From contig OY743176.1 of NCBI GenBank assembly GCA_963555705.1, positions 39,168,497 through 39,232,496 on the forward strand: a stretch of 64,000 bases of DNA, in the 5' to 3' direction. Origin of the DNA: Ligustrum vulgare (Eukaryota > Streptophyta > Magnoliopsida > Lamiales > Oleaceae). The stretch's first letter is position 1. Each line of letters opens with the position of its first letter. Made by a program: the position numbers and the translations under genes. Under the pieces are notes generated by a model, which was not told where the DNA came from, did not search any database, and saw nothing but the letters and a program-made list of their open reading frames with translations. Below are positions 1-11,855 of this stretch, piece by piece.

Positions 1-464
1 ATTTCCTCTAAGCATCGAAATTCGAAATTCGTAAGAGGTTGACATGTACGTGATTCGCACGTTGCATTGGCGTTCTTTGGAATTGTTTCTCTCTTAATAA
101 ATTCTAGTCTTTGCGTAACTTTTTGGTTTTCAAGTTCAGGGTAATCAATCATCTAAATTTTGTTAATTTTATATGTTTTTCACATTTTTTTCTTTGTTTT
201 TAAAGCAATTTAAGAATTTTCCTGGGAAATCTTGCAACGGATAAACCCAGAACTTTCTTTGTTATTTGCCATCAGTTTTCTTTTATGAATGATCATTTAC
301 TATTTTTTTTTTCTATACAAAAATACCACTATTGTTGTTAATTTTCTATAATGAAAAATAACAACGGTGACCAATTTAAATTTCATGTTTCGAACTTTGG
401 AAACTGACAATTTCTGTTAATTTTATTAATAAAATCTTTTAGAAGTTAAGGTTCTCGATTTGTG

Positions 465-786
465 ATGGAAAATCCTTCCCCGGTAATACTCGAGGCAACC
501 TCCGACAAAGAGGCCTGTTTTGGAGACACTAGAAAAGAAGGCTGTGACATCGGCTGAGATGTTGAAGATAATGGTTTGTTATCGAAGTTATTGGCTGATG
601 TGGAGGCAAATGCAGATGATTGCAACGAAATACTGGATGTGACACATGGTATTCAAAACACTGAAGAATGAAACATTCCCCGTTTGAACCCGTTTTGAAA
701 ATTCTGTCGACGGTGATAGTATAATTTTTGATGGCGGCACGGATAAGGTGTTGGCAGTTGAAGCACATCATCTGTTAGTAGTCAAG
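465..786 (+). pseudogene. RIN13-like first-exon pseudogene, copy 1
   Basis: An ATG at 465 opens a frame starting MENPSPVILEATSDKEACF. It continues with an acidic stretch (LLSKLLADVEANADD), is interrupted by TGA codons, and then shifts frame into VDGDSIIFDGGTDK-like sequence ending LLVVK at 786. The order is a [V/I]LE..SD-type start, then LL..V, then a D-rich CxILDG.xDK motif, then LLVV. This resembles the N-terminal part of plant RPM1-interacting protein 13-like proteins, which go on with a conserved Cys/His segment that I do not find here. The same TGA codons occur in the other copies, so the ancestor of the array was already broken. The family assignment is from memory and tentative; the pseudogene state is directly visible. 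Confidence 0.4.
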
Positions 787-1059
787 TGCCTATTTATCAT
801 TCCATGGTTTAGAATATTACATAACGTTTCAGAAAACACAAATTCAAAAGAAAATATTTTAACACAAGCAGTTATAAAATCGTGTTATGAACAATCGTGC
901 AATTTCTTGTTATTTTTGCAGAGGCCAATTTATATATAGAGAATTGTACATATATGTTAAGAAGTAGATTAGATTGATCACGTGGCTTCGTAGTTGCAAC
1001 TATAATAAAAAATAGTAATGAAAAAGAATAATCTCACAGAATTTTTTACAATAAGATTT

Positions 1060-3080
1060 ATTTAAGAGCATTATACAAAACTCAAATCCATGATGATTCG
1101 GTAATAATTATTAACGTTGTATCAACTCATTGAATTTTAGTTTTGCATTTACTTTGATGAGTGTTAGTTTGATTGCATGGGGTCAAATGAGTGACTTCGT
1201 GATGGCAATTTTTGAAAATATTAAACCGGTATTTAAATTTAACCACAGAAGTTATTTGCATAGGAGGAAAGTCGAAATTACACATAGTTACCAGGTTTTG
1301 TTAGACGTGTTAGATATATCACAGTAATTAAATAAAATTCAAGAGTTTTAGGTGTAATCTTAAAAAATTAAGATACATAATGAGCTTAAATAATTATTTT
1401 TCTTTTTCTTTTCAGTTCGCAACTTAAAAATACATTACTGATTAGGTTATTAATTCAGTATAACTGGGTTTAATATTTATAAGTTCTCGGATTAAGTCGA
1501 TTATGTATATATTAACATTTCCTCTAAGCATCGAAATTCGAAATTCGTAAGAGGTTGACATGTACGGGATTCGCACGTTGCATTGGCGTTCTTTGGAATT
1601 GTTTCTCTCTTAATAAATTCTAGTCTTTGCGTAGCTTTTTGCTTTTCAAGAATGAAACATTCCCCGTTTAAACCCGTTTTGAAAATTCTGTCGACGGTGA
1701 TAGTATAATTTTGGATGGCGGCACGGATAAGTTGTTGGCAGTTGAAGCACATCATCTGTTAGTAGTCAAGTGCCTATTTATCATTCCATGGTTTAGAATA
1801 TTACATAACGTTTCAGAAAACACAAATTCAAAAGAAAATATTTTAAAACAAGCAGTTACAAAATCGTGTTATGAACAATCGTGCAATTTCTTGTTATTTT
1901 TGCAGAGGCCAATTTATATATCGAGAATTTTACATATATTTTAAGAAGTAGATTAGATTGAACACGTGGCTTTGTAGTTGCAACTATAATAAAAAATAGT
2001 AATGAAAAAGAATAATCTCACAGAATTTTTTACAATAAGATATATTTAAGAGCATTATACAAAACTCAAATCCATGATGATTCGGTAATAATTATTAACG
2101 TTGTATCAACTCATTGAATTTTAGTTTTGCATTTACTTTGATGAGTGTTAGTTTGATTGCATGGGGTCAAATGAGTGACTTCGTGATGGCAATTTTTGAA
2201 AATATTAAACCGGTATTTAAATTTAACCACAGAAGTTATTTGCATAGGAGGAAAGTCGAAATTACACATAGTTACCAGGTTTTGTTAGACGTGTTAGATA
2301 TATCACAGTAATTAAATAAAATTCAAGAGTTTTAGGTGTAATCTTAAAAAATTAAGATACATAATGAGCTTAAATAATTATTTTTCTTTTTCTTTTCAGT
2401 TCGCAACTTAAAAATACATTACTGATTAGGTTATTAATTCAGTATAACTGGGTTTAATATTTATAAGTTCTCGGATTAAGTCGATTATGTATATATTAAC
2501 ATTTCCTCTAAGCATCGAAATTCGAAATTCGTAAGAGGTTGACATGTACGGGATTCGCACGTTGCATTGGCGTTCTTTGGAATTGTTTCTCTCTTAATAA
2601 ATTCTAGTCTTTGCGTAGCTTTTTGCTTTTCAAGAATGAAACATTCCCCGTTTAAACCCGTTTTGAAAATTCTGTCGACGGTGATAGTATAATTTTGGAT
2701 GGCGGCACGGATAAGTTGTTGGCAGTTGAAGCACATCATCTGTTAGTAGTCAAGTGCCTATTTATCATTCCATGGTTTAGAATATTACATAACGTTTCAG
2801 AAAACACAAATTCAAAAGAAAATATTTTAAAACAAGCAGTTACAAAATCGTGTTATGAACAATCGTGCAATTTCTTGTTATTTTTGCAGAGGCCAATTTA
2901 TATATCGAGAATTTTACATATATTTTAAGAAGTAGATTAGATTGAACACGTGGCTTTGTAGTTGCAACTATAATAAAAAATAGTAATGAAAAAGAATAAT
3001 CTCACAGAATTTTTTACAATAAGATATATTTAAGAGCATTATACAAAACTCAAATCCATGATGATTCGGTAATAATTATT
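1060..3080. repeat. Recent 984-bp tandem duplication within the array
   Basis: From about 1060 to about 2096 the sequence is essentially identical to the sequence 984 bp downstream. Outside this stretch the units differ at scattered sites. For example GATTTAT against GATATAT lies just before it, and TTAACG against TTAAGG just after it. The pattern fits one very recent duplication of a unit that already carried the 530-bp deletion. Confidence 0.8.
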
Positions 3081-3947
3081 AAGGTTGTATCAACTCATTG
3101 AATTTTAGTTTTGCATATACTTTGATGAGTGTTGGTTTGATAGCATGGGGTCGAATGAGTGACTTCGTGATGGCAATTTTTGAAAATATTAAACTGGTAT
3201 TTAAATTTAACCACAGAAGTTATTTGCATAGGAGGAAAGTCGAAATTACACAAAGTTACCAGGTTTTGTTAGATGTGTTAGATATATCACAGTAATTAAA
3301 TAAAATTCAAGAGTTTTAGGTGTAATCTTAAAAAATTAAGATACATAGTGAGCTTAAATAATTCTTTTTCTTTTTCTTTTCAGTTCGCAACTGAAATATA
3401 CATTACTGATTAGGTAATTAATTCAGTATAACTGGGTTTAATATTTATAAGTTCTCGGATTAAGTCGATTATGTATATATTAACATTTCCTCTAAGCATC
3501 GAAATTCGAAATTCGTAAGAGGTTGACATGTACGGGATACGCACGTTGCAATGCCGTTCTTTGGAATTCTTTCTCTCTTAATAAATTCTAGTCTTTGTGT
3601 AACTTTTTGCTTTTCAAGTTCAGGGTTATCAATCATCTAAATTTTGTTAATTTTATATGTTTTTCACATTTTTTTCTTTGTTTTTTAAAGAAATTTAAGA
3701 ATTTTCCTGGAATATCTTGAAATGGATAAACCCTGAACTTTCTTTGTTATTTTCCATCAGTTTTCTTTTTTGAATGATCATTTACTATTTTTTTTCTACA
3801 CAAAAATACCACTATTGTGGTTAATTTTCTATAATCAAAAATAACAACAGCGACCAATTTGAATTTCGTGTTTCGAAGAGCGGAACCCGACAATTTCTGT
3901 TAATTTTATTAATAAAATCTTTGAGAAGTTAAGGTTCTTGATTTGTG

Positions 3948-4269
3948 ATGGAAAATCCTACCACGGTAATATTCTAGGTAACCTCTGACAAAGAGGCCTG
4001 TTTTGGAGAGACTATCAAAGAAGGCTGTGACAGCGGCTGAGATGTTGAAGATAAAGGTTTGTTATCGAAGTTATTGGCTGATGTGGAGGCAAATGCAGAT
4101 GTTTCCGACGAAATACTGGATGTGACACATGGTATTCAAAACACTGAAGAATGAAACATTCCCCATTTGAACCCATTTTGAAAATTCTGTCGACGATGAT
4201 TGTATAATTTTGGATGGGAGCACAGATAAGCTGTTGGCAGTTGAAGCACATCATTTGTTAGTAGTCAAG
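3948..4269 (+). pseudogene. RIN13-like first-exon pseudogene, copy 2
   Basis: This has the same architecture as the copy at 465. An ATG at 3948 opens MENPTTVIF followed by a TAG, then the same TGA positions. The DDDCIILDG motif is best preserved here, in the shifted frame. It belongs to the 1528-bp unit. Confidence 0.4.
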
Positions 4270-5432
4270 TGCCTATTTATCATTCCATGGTTTAGAATGT
4301 TACATAACGTTTCAGAAACTACAAATTCAAAAGAAAATATTTTAAAACAAGCAGTCATAAACCCGTGTTTATGATAAAATTTGCATTTTCTTGTTATTTT
4401 TAAGAGGACAATATATATAGAAATTTACATATATATATATATATATATATTAAGAAGTAGATTAGATTGAACACGTGGCTTTGTAGTTGCAACTATAATA
4501 AAAAATAGTAATTAAAAAGAAGAATCTCAAAGAATTTTTTCCAATAAGATATATTTAAGAGCATTATACAAAACTCATATCCATGATGATTCGGTAATTA
4601 TTATTAAGGTTGTATCAACTCATTGAATTTGAGTTTTGCATATACTTTGATGAGTGTTAGTTTGATAGCATGGGGTCAAATGAGTGACTTCGTGATGGCA
4701 ATTTTTGAAAATATTAAACCGGTATCTAAATTTAACCACAGAAGTTATTTGCATAGGAGGAAAGTCGAAATTACACAAAGTTACCAGGTTTTGTTAGACG
4801 TGTTAGATATATCACAGTAATTAAATAAAATTCAAGAGTTTTAGGTGTAATCTTAAAAAATTAAGATACATAGTGAGTTTAAATAAATTTTTTTTCCCTT
4901 TTCTTTTCAGTTCGCAACTGAAAAATTCATTACTCATGAGATAATTAATTCAGTATTACATGGGTTTAATTTTTATAATTTATCGGATTAAGTCGATTAT
5001 GTATATATTAACATTACGGGATTCGCACGTTGCATTGGCGTTCTTTGGAATTCTTTCTCTCTTAATAAATTCTAGTCTTTGTGTAATTTTGTGCTCTTCA
5101 AGTTCAGGGTTATCAATCATCTAAATTTTTTTAATTTTATATGTTTTTCAAATATTTTTCTTTGTTTTTCAACGAAATTTAAGAATTTCCCTGGAATATC
5201 TTGAAATGGATAAACCCTAAACTTTCTTTGTTATTTGCCATCAGTTTTCTTTTTTGAATGATCATTTACTATTTTTTTTTCTACACAAAAATACCACTAT
5301 TGTGGTTAATTTTCTATAATCAAAAATAACAACAGTGACCAATTTGAATTTCGTGTTTCGAAGAGAGGAAACCGACAATTTCTGTTAATTTTATTAATAA
5401 AATCTTTGAGAAGTTAAGGTTCTTGATTTGTG

Positions 5433-5754
5433 ATGGAAAATCCTACCACGGTAATACTCGAGGTAACCTCTGAAAAAGAGGCCTGTTTTGGAGAGACTAT
5501 AAAAGAAGGCTGTGACAGCGGCTGAGATGTTGAAGATAAAGGTTTGTTATCGAAGTTATTGGCTGATGTGGAGGCAAATGCAGATGATTCTGACGAAATA
5601 CTGGATGTGACACATGGTATTCAAAACACTGAAGAATGAAACATTCCTCGTTTGAACTCGTTATGAAAATTCTGACGACAATGATTGTATAATTTCGGAT
5701 GGCAGCACGGATAATCTGTTGGCAGTTGAAGCACATCAATCGTTAGTAGTCAAG
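5433..5754 (+). pseudogene. RIN13-like first-exon pseudogene, copy 3
   Basis: This is the third full-length copy, in the 1459-bp unit. The ATG is at 5433, and the same in-frame TGA and frame shift are present. The terminal LLVV-type motif has drifted (CATCAATCG in place of CATCATCTG). Confidence 0.35.
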
Positions 5755-7664
5755 TGCCTATTTATCATTCCATGGTTTAGAATGTTATGTAACGTTTTAG
5801 CAACTACAAATTCAAAAGAAAATATGTTAAAACAAGCACTCATAAACCCGTGTTTATGAAAAAATTTGCATTTTCTTGTTATTTTTGAAGTGGACAATAT
5901 ATATAGAAATTTACATATATATTAAGAAGTAGATTAGATTGAACACGTGGCTTTGTAGTTGTGAAAGTAATAAAAAATAGTTATCAAAAAGAAGAATCTC
6001 ATAGAATTTTTTCCAATAAGATATATTTAAGAGCGTTACACAAAACTCATATTCGTGATGATTCGGTAATTGTTATTAAAGTTGTATCAACTCATTCAAT
6101 TTTTGTTTTGCTTATACTTTGAAGAGTGTTAGTTTGATAGCGTGGGGTCAAATGAGTGACTTCGTGATGGAAATTTTTGAAAATATTAAACCGTTTTTTA
6201 AATTTAACCACATAAGTTATTTGCAGAGGAGGAAAATCGAAATTACACCAAGTTACCAGGTTCTATTAGACGTGTTAGATATATGACAGTAATTAAATAA
6301 AATTCAAGAGTTTTAGGTGTAACCTTAAAAAATTAAGATACATAGTGAGTTTAAATATTTTTTTTTCATTTTCTTTTCAGTTCGCAACTGAAAAATTCAT
6401 TACTTATGAGATAATTAATTCAGTATAACTGGGTTTAATTTTTATAATTTATCGATTATGTATATATTAACATTTCCTCTAAGCATCGAAATTCGAAATT
6501 CTTAAGAGGTTGACATGTACGGGATTAGCACGTTGCATTGGCGATCTTTGGAATTCTTTCTCTCTTAATAAATTCTAGTCTTTGTTTAACATTTTTTCTT
6601 TTCAAGTTCAGGGTTATCAATCATCTAAATTATGTTAATTTTGTATGTTTTACACATTTTTTTTCTTTGTTTTTCAAAGCAATTTAAGAATTTTCCGGAA
6701 AAATCTTGAAATGGATAAACCTTGAACTTTATTTGTTATTTGCCATCAGTTTTATTTTTTAAATGATCATTTACTATTTTTTTTTCTATACAAAAATACC
6801 ACTATTGTGGATAATTTTCTATAATCAAAAATAACAACAGTGACCAATTTGAATTTCGTGTTTCGAAGAGAGGAAACCGACAATTTCTGTTAATTTTATT
6901 AATAAAATCTTTGAGAAGTTAAGGTTCTTGATTTGTGATGGAAAATCCTTCCCGGTATTACTCGAGGTAACCTCTGACAAAGAGGCCTGTTTTGGAGACA
7001 CTAGAAAAGAAGGCTGTAACAGCGGCTGAGATGTTGAGGATAATGGTTTGTTATTGAAGTTATTGGCCGATGTGGAGGAAAATGCAGATGATTTCGATGA
7101 AATACTGGACGTGACACATGGTATTCAAAACACTGAAGAATGAAACTGTGACGACCCGAATTCTCGACCATTCGAGTGCCACTAAAAGTGACTCATATCA
7201 TATTATCTAGACTTAAATAGTAATGTAAAATTATTCAAAAGAATAATTAGAATCCCATAATTTAATTTGTGAATAAAAATAGAACATAATTTTCTTACAT
7301 AAAGTTCAACATAATTATCTCATCAATCTTAATCACTTTTGCCACTTCCATGTTGACCGCCTCGAACCTTCAAGAAATCTGAAAATGGTAAATATCGTGG
7401 AGTGAGATTTATAAAATCCCAGTAAGTATACCAAGCATAATTTTCTTTTGAAAGTATATGGATCATTTTCATCATAACATAGGATAGGATCGAAATCCTC
7501 ATAAACATAGAGAGACACAAGAATTTTACCGAACTTAGATGGCAAGAATTCTTATGTGTAGCCCTACTAAACTCCGGTCCCCTTAGCATAATCATAAACA
7601 TATCATATGGGACCAATAGCAATCTTGTGAGATTGATTTCATAGCAATGATCCAAACATTTTCG

Positions 7665-7870
7665 TAAAAACATAAGGTATATCTAATTTTCATAAAAACA
7701 TACTTACTTTTCTTAAAAATATAAGGTATTTTACTTTTCATAAAAACATACTTACTTTTCTTAAAAATATAAGGTATTTTACTTTTCATAAAAACATACT
7801 TACTTTTCTTAAAAACATAAGGTATATTTACCTTTCATAACAACATACTTAATTTTCATAAAAACATAAG
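7665..7870. repeat. About 52-bp tandem repeat in solo LTR
   Basis: Four imperfect copies of a unit built on TTTTCATAAAAACATACTTA and AAATATAAGGTATTTTAC lie in direct order inside the solo LTR. Confidence 0.7.
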
Positions 7871-8104
7871 ATATACTTACCTTTTAAAAGATTAAAATGA
7901 AGTGTAGTAGTAAATGGACCAAAACTTTCTTGACCACCTTGAATTTCTCTTACTTGTGGATTTTGTCAAGAGGTTGGAAATAAGTGTATATGTGTAGAGT
8001 TGTGTGTAAAAGAGATGGGTTTAAATAGATGTATAAAGTTGGCATATTGTAAACATAATCATTCAATTCTATTAATTTTAACACATCATTTTCTTAAAGT
8101 AAAG

Positions 8105-8745
8105 CACCATTCATATACTTTTCCATATTTATACAAATAATATGCTCTTCATGATTATATATAATGGAGTCTATCAATCATTCATATACTTTTCCATATT
8201 TATACAATTATTATGCTCTTCATGATTATATATAATGGAGTATATAAATCATTCATATACTTTTCCATATTTATACAAATATTATGCTCTTCATGATTAC
8301 ATATAATGGAGTCTTATCAATCATTCATATACTTTTCCATATTTATACAAATATTATGCTCTTCATGATTATATATAATGGAGTATATAATTCATTCATA
8401 TACTTTTCCATATTTATACAAATATTATGCTCTTCATGATTACATATAATGGAGTCTATCAACCATTCATATACTTTTCCATATTTATACAATTATTATG
8501 CTCTTCATGATTATATATAATGGAGTATATAAATCATTCATATACTTTTCCATATTTATACAAATATTATGCTCTTCATGATTACATATAATGGAGTCTT
8601 ATCAATCATTCATATACTTTTCCATATTTATACAAATATTATGCTCTTCATGATTATATATAATGGAGTATATAATTCATTCATATACTTTTCCATATTT
8701 ATACAAATATTATGCTCTTCATGATTACATATAATGGAACCTCTC
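8105..8745. repeat. About 72-bp tandem repeat with higher-order structure
   Basis: Nine units carry CATTCATATACTTTTCC, ATGCTCTTCATGATTA and TATAATGGAGT. Unit variants (TATAATGGAGTATATAAAT against CATATAATGGAGTCTTATC) alternate in order. As a result, a block of about 286 bp starting near 8170 recurs almost unchanged near 8457. Confidence 0.8.
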
Positions 8746-10026
8746 ATGCTTGCAAATATTTTCTTAATTTCAATAATAAAAATAATTTTTGTATAAATAA
8801 ATATTGGGATAACATTGAATTAAGTACTTGGACTTAATATACTTTAAATCAAGAGAATGGAGATATTTTTAGAAATTCGGAATTTAATTTAAAATCGAAC
8901 GATCTCGATTATTTCTTGACTTGGCTATACGAATACGTCGCGGCGTTAACTTAATAAAAATGGGTGAAATAGTAGCGACACGATTTTCTATTAAAATAAT
9001 TATTAATCGCGTAAAAATTTTTGGTCGCTACAGAAACGAGTTTGAACCCGTTTTGAAAATTCTGTCGACGATGATTGTATAATTTTGGATGGGAGCACGG
9101 ATAAGTTGTTGGCAGTTGAAGTACATCATCTGTTACTAGTCAAGTGCTTATTTATCATTCCATGGTTTAGAATGTTACATAACGTTTCAGAAACTACAAA
9201 TTCAAAAGAAAATAGTTTCAAACAAGCAGTTATAAACTTGTGTTATGAACAATCGTGCAATTTCTTGTTATTTTTGCAGAGGCCAATATATATATATAGA
9301 GAATTTTACATATATGTTAAGAAGTAGATTAGATTGAACACATGGATTTGTAGTTGCAACTATAATAAAAAATAGTAATTAAAAAGAAGAATCTCACAGA
9401 ATTTTTTCCAATAAGATATATTTAAGAGCATTATACAAAACTCATATCCATGATGATTCTGTAATTATTATTAAGGTTTTATCAACTCATTGAATTTTAG
9501 TTTTGCATATACTTTGATGAGTGTTAGTTTGATAGCATGGGGTCAAATGAGTGACTTCGTGATGGCAATTTTTGAAAATATTAAACCGGTATTTAAATTT
9601 AACCAAAGAAGTTATTTGCATAGGAGGAAAGTCGAAATTACACAAAGTTACCAGGTTTTGTTAGACGTGTTAGATATATCACAGTAATTAAATAAAATTC
9701 AAGAGTTTTAGGTGTAATTTTAAAAAATTAAGATACATAGTGAGCTTAAATAATTATTTTTCTTTTTCTTTTCAGTTCGCAACTGAAAAATACATTACTG
9801 ATTAGATAATTAATTCAGTATAACTGGGTTTAATTTTTATAAGTTCTCGGATTAAGTCGATTATGTATATATTAACATTTCCTCTAAGCATCGAAATTCG
9901 AAATTCGTAAGAGGTTGACATGTACGGGATCGCACGTTGCATTGGCGTTCTTTGGAATTGTTTCTCTCTTAATAAATTCTAGTCTTTGTGTAATACCCCA
10001 ACTAAGAAAGTTTAAGAGAATTGATA

Positions 10027-10150
10027 GGTACTACCTATACCAACAAGGTGCACCTTCTTTTCAGGAAGCCCATCGTTAGAAACTCCACAGTTAAGCGTGC
10101 TTGGCTTGGAGAAATTCTTGGATGGATGACCTCCTGGGAAGTTTTCTTGG
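10027..10150 (+). other. 5S rRNA-like domain in Cassandra 5' LTR
   Basis: It contains ACAGTTAAGCGTGCTTGG (10087-10104) and GGATGGATGACCTCCTGGGA (10120-10139). These match the A-box and C-box regions of the 5S internal RNA polymerase III promoter with few changes. The 5' half is more diverged. It is part of the LTR, not a member of the ribosomal 5S array. Confidence 0.85.
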
Positions 10151-10267
10151 GGAGCGTGTGAGTGAGGACAAAGCATGCTGAAAAGACTCGTGTTGGTACA
10201 GTGGGGACAGTACGCCGTCATTTAACGGCCGGGACAGCCTGTTAAGTGGGACCCAAGTCGTTACAAA

Positions 10268-10280
10268 TGGTTTCAGAGCC
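10268..10280 (+). promoter_or_regulatory. Cassandra primer binding site
   Basis: TGGTTTCAGAGCC lies two bases after the 5' LTR. It is complementary to the 3' end of initiator tRNA-Met with one mismatch to the usual TGGTATCAGAGC. Confidence 0.8.
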
Positions 10281-10401
10281 GATCGTCAGTCAGAAATCGG
10301 GAACTAAGTGCTACGCCATAGGGCGGGAGCCACCTCTAGAATCCCAACGCCTGGCAACAGATCCTCAGATGGGTTAAGCGCGATGAGGACGTCGCGAGTC
10401 T

Positions 10402-10414
10402 AACAGGGGGTGAT
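10402..10414 (+). promoter_or_regulatory. Cassandra polypurine tract
   Basis: AACAGGGGGTGAT directly precedes the 3' LTR, the position of the plus-strand primer. Confidence 0.7.
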
Positions 10415-10452
10415 TGTAATACCCCGACTAAGAAAGCTTAAGAGAATTGATA

Positions 10453-10576
10453 GGTACTACCCATACCAACATGGTGCAACTTCTTTTCAGGAAGCCCATC
10501 GTTAGAAACTCCACAGTTAAGCGTGCTTGGCTTGGAGAAATTCTAGGATGCGTGACCTCCTGGGAAGTTTTCTCGA
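10453..10576 (+). other. 5S rRNA-like domain in Cassandra 3' LTR
   Basis: This is the same region in the second LTR, 426 bp downstream. The C-box-like string reads GGATGCGTGACCTCCTGGGA. It differs from the first copy at only a few positions. Confidence 0.85.
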
Positions 10577-10691
10577 GGAGCGTGCGAGTGAGGGCAAAGC
10601 ATGCTGAAAAGACTCGTGTTGGTACAGTGGGGACAGTACGCCGTCATTTAACGGTCGGAACAGCCCGTTAAGTGGGACCCGAGTCGTTACA

Positions 10692-11672
10692 TTTTCGGTC
10701 TGGATGGAGAAAGTAAATCAACGAATGTTGCAGGAGAGAGTTCGAAGACGAAAAAAGTAATATCACGTCTCAATTATATCTCTTAAAACACAAGTTTTTC
10801 TGAGGCTCTAGATCTACCTTTTGATGATAGGATGGCTTTGATCACGACATTGATTGATCCAAAAGCTTATCAAGGAAAAGTGTTGGAACCAATTACTTCT
10901 GCAACTTACCAAGACTGTATGGCCACCATCACATTCAATGACGATGACTTACAGCTAGGATCTCGTTTGCATAACAGGCTTCTATATGTCTGTGGTTATA
11001 TCCGGGAGTGCAAAAAACATCGGATAATGATTGATTGTCGTTCATCTGTGAACATTATGCCAATCAATACTATGAAGAAAATTGGAATAAAGATTGGAGA
11101 TCTGTCCCAAAGCAACATCATGATTCAGGGATTCAATCAGAAAGGTCAAGGATCCATTGGCATGATACGCTTGAAGCTACAAATTGCAGACCTAGTTTCT
11201 ACAACTCTCTTCCCTATCATTGATGCTAAAACATCTTATGAATTACTTCTTGGACGCGTCTGGCTGCATGAAACAGGAGTGGTCTGCTCAACTTGGCATC
11301 AATGTTTTAAATATAGCCGAGATGGAGAAGTCAAAATACGTGGTAGCTGAGACCAAACCCTTCCTGAAAGAAGAAGCTTACTTCGCAGACGCCAAGTTTT
11401 ACCTTGAAGATGAAGAATTTCGTTCGGCAGGGTTATCTACAGCGGGGTTTGAAATGGAAAGTGTTAATTAGAAAGTTGTAGTTCCACCACATCAACTTAT
11501 GACAAATAAATCAAAACTTACTTGTGAAAGGTCTTCTAGAGGTAAACAACCTCAGGAAACTTCAAAAATTGTTGAGTTATCGAGGAAAGAATTGAATTTT
11601 TCGATACCTAACATCACAAAACTAGCTACACCACATCAACTTATGAAAGTTACAAAGGTCGGTGAAGCTTAA
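10692..11672 (+). pseudogene. Tat-lineage gypsy gag C-terminus / protease, truncated
   Basis: The left part reads FGLDGESKSTNVAGESS. An open frame at 10832-11350 then gives MALITTLIDPKAYQGK, LLYVCGYI, a protease-like MIDCRSSVNIMP (aspartic protease Asp-Ser/Thr-Gly degenerated to DCRS) and YELLLGRVWLHE. The frame shifts near 11340, and Tat-like sequence continues to 11672 with KVTKVGEA. The 5' LTR and capsid are missing; the piece starts abruptly at the Cassandra right end. Removing the insertions joins it to 17375-17534 and then to 39686 onward. Codon order and motif style fit the Tat/Ogre group rather than the chromoviruses nearby. Confidence 0.75.
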
Positions 11673-11675
11673 TGA

Positions 11676-11855
11676 TGTGATCCTTGATGGGGAATCACGT
11701 GATCTCGCGAAAATTGTATAAATACTTCGAAAGTTCCAAATCCTTATTTGATACGAATCGTGGGATGTGATCCTTGATGGGGAATCACGTGATCTCGCGA
11801 AAATTGTATAAATACTTGGAAAGTTCCAAATCCTGATTTGATACGAATCGTGGTG
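11676..11855. repeat. 90-bp tandem duplication across an insertion joint
   Basis: Two copies start at 11676 and 11766 (TGTGATCCTTGATGGGG). Each ends with the first bases of N1 (TGATACGAATCGTGG). The duplicated block therefore spans the solo-LTR/N1 boundary and arose after N1 inserted. Confidence 0.85.

Larger units (their letters stand above)
7147..9032 (-). mobile_element. Solo LTR, 1886 bp, minus orientation
   Basis: The segment starts TGTGACGACCCG, ends GGTCGCTACA and is flanked by the 5-bp repeat GAAAC (7142-7146 and 9033-9037). Removing it and one GAAAC restores the tandem unit. No gag, pol, primer site or polypurine tract is present, so it is a solo LTR. About 160 bp at its right end, read on the minus strand, match the left end of the solo LTR at 45437-47912. 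That match sets the family and the orientation. The interior holds two blocks of short tandem repeats, listed separately. Superfamily is probably Ty3/gypsy. Confidence 0.9.
6938..9144 (+). pseudogene. RIN13-like first-exon pseudogene, copy 4, split by a solo LTR
   Basis: The ATG is at 6938. The copy runs to 7146, is interrupted by the solo LTR at 7147-9032, and resumes at 9038 after the duplicated GAAAC. It ends at the LLLVK-like string near 9144. It is the only copy with an insertion. Confidence 0.35.
1..9988. repeat. Tandem array of 1.0-1.5 kb satellite-like units
   Basis: Seven units can be phased on the shared string ATTTCCTCTAAGCATCG. They start near 1, 1517, 2501, 3485, 5013, 6472 and 9877. 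Their lengths are about 1516, 984, 984, 1528, 1459 and 1514 bp (the sixth after removing a solo LTR), and the last is cut at 9988. The 984-bp units lack about 530 bp that the long units carry. The lost block runs from the end of a CAAG to the end of a GAAG, so the deletion joint has AAG microhomology. Each unit contains a broken coding stretch (listed separately) and splice-like tracts such as TTTTCTTTTCAG. The DNA is AT-rich. I see no transposon ends on the units, so I read the array as local tandem duplication of a pseudogene-bearing segment. The left edge lies outside the window. Confidence 0.9.
9989..10691 (+). mobile_element. Cassandra-type TRIM retrotransposon
   Basis: Two nearly identical 277-bp direct repeats (9989-10265 and 10415-10691) start TGTAATACCCC and end GTCGTTACA. 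They flank only 149 bp of internal DNA, which carries a primer site and a polypurine tract and no coding capacity. Each LTR contains a stretch matching the conserved core of plant 5S rRNA genes, the hallmark of the Cassandra family of terminal-repeat retrotransposons in miniature. Such elements depend on proteins of other retrotransposons. The flanks do not form a clear TSD (CTTTG on the left, TTTTC on the right). The left flank is satellite and the right flank is Tat coding sequence, so the site has been rearranged. Confidence 0.9.

Noticed and set aside
1130..1327. 65-codon frame MNFSFAFTLMSV repeated in each satellite unit as a real gene
   Set aside because: It is preserved because the units are recent duplicates. 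I recognise no family, and older units (near 6100) have stops and shifts in it.
4428..4450. (AT)n run as a regulatory element
   Set aside because: A simple microsatellite present in only one satellite unit, so not conserved.
7329..7673. Overlapping minus-strand frames in the first solo LTR
   Set aside because: They overlap each other in different frames, lie inside a structure with an exact TSD, and have no domain.
10027..10150. Genuine 5S rRNA gene
   Set aside because: It lies in both direct repeats of a TRIM element, its 5' half is diverged, and there is no 5S tandem array.
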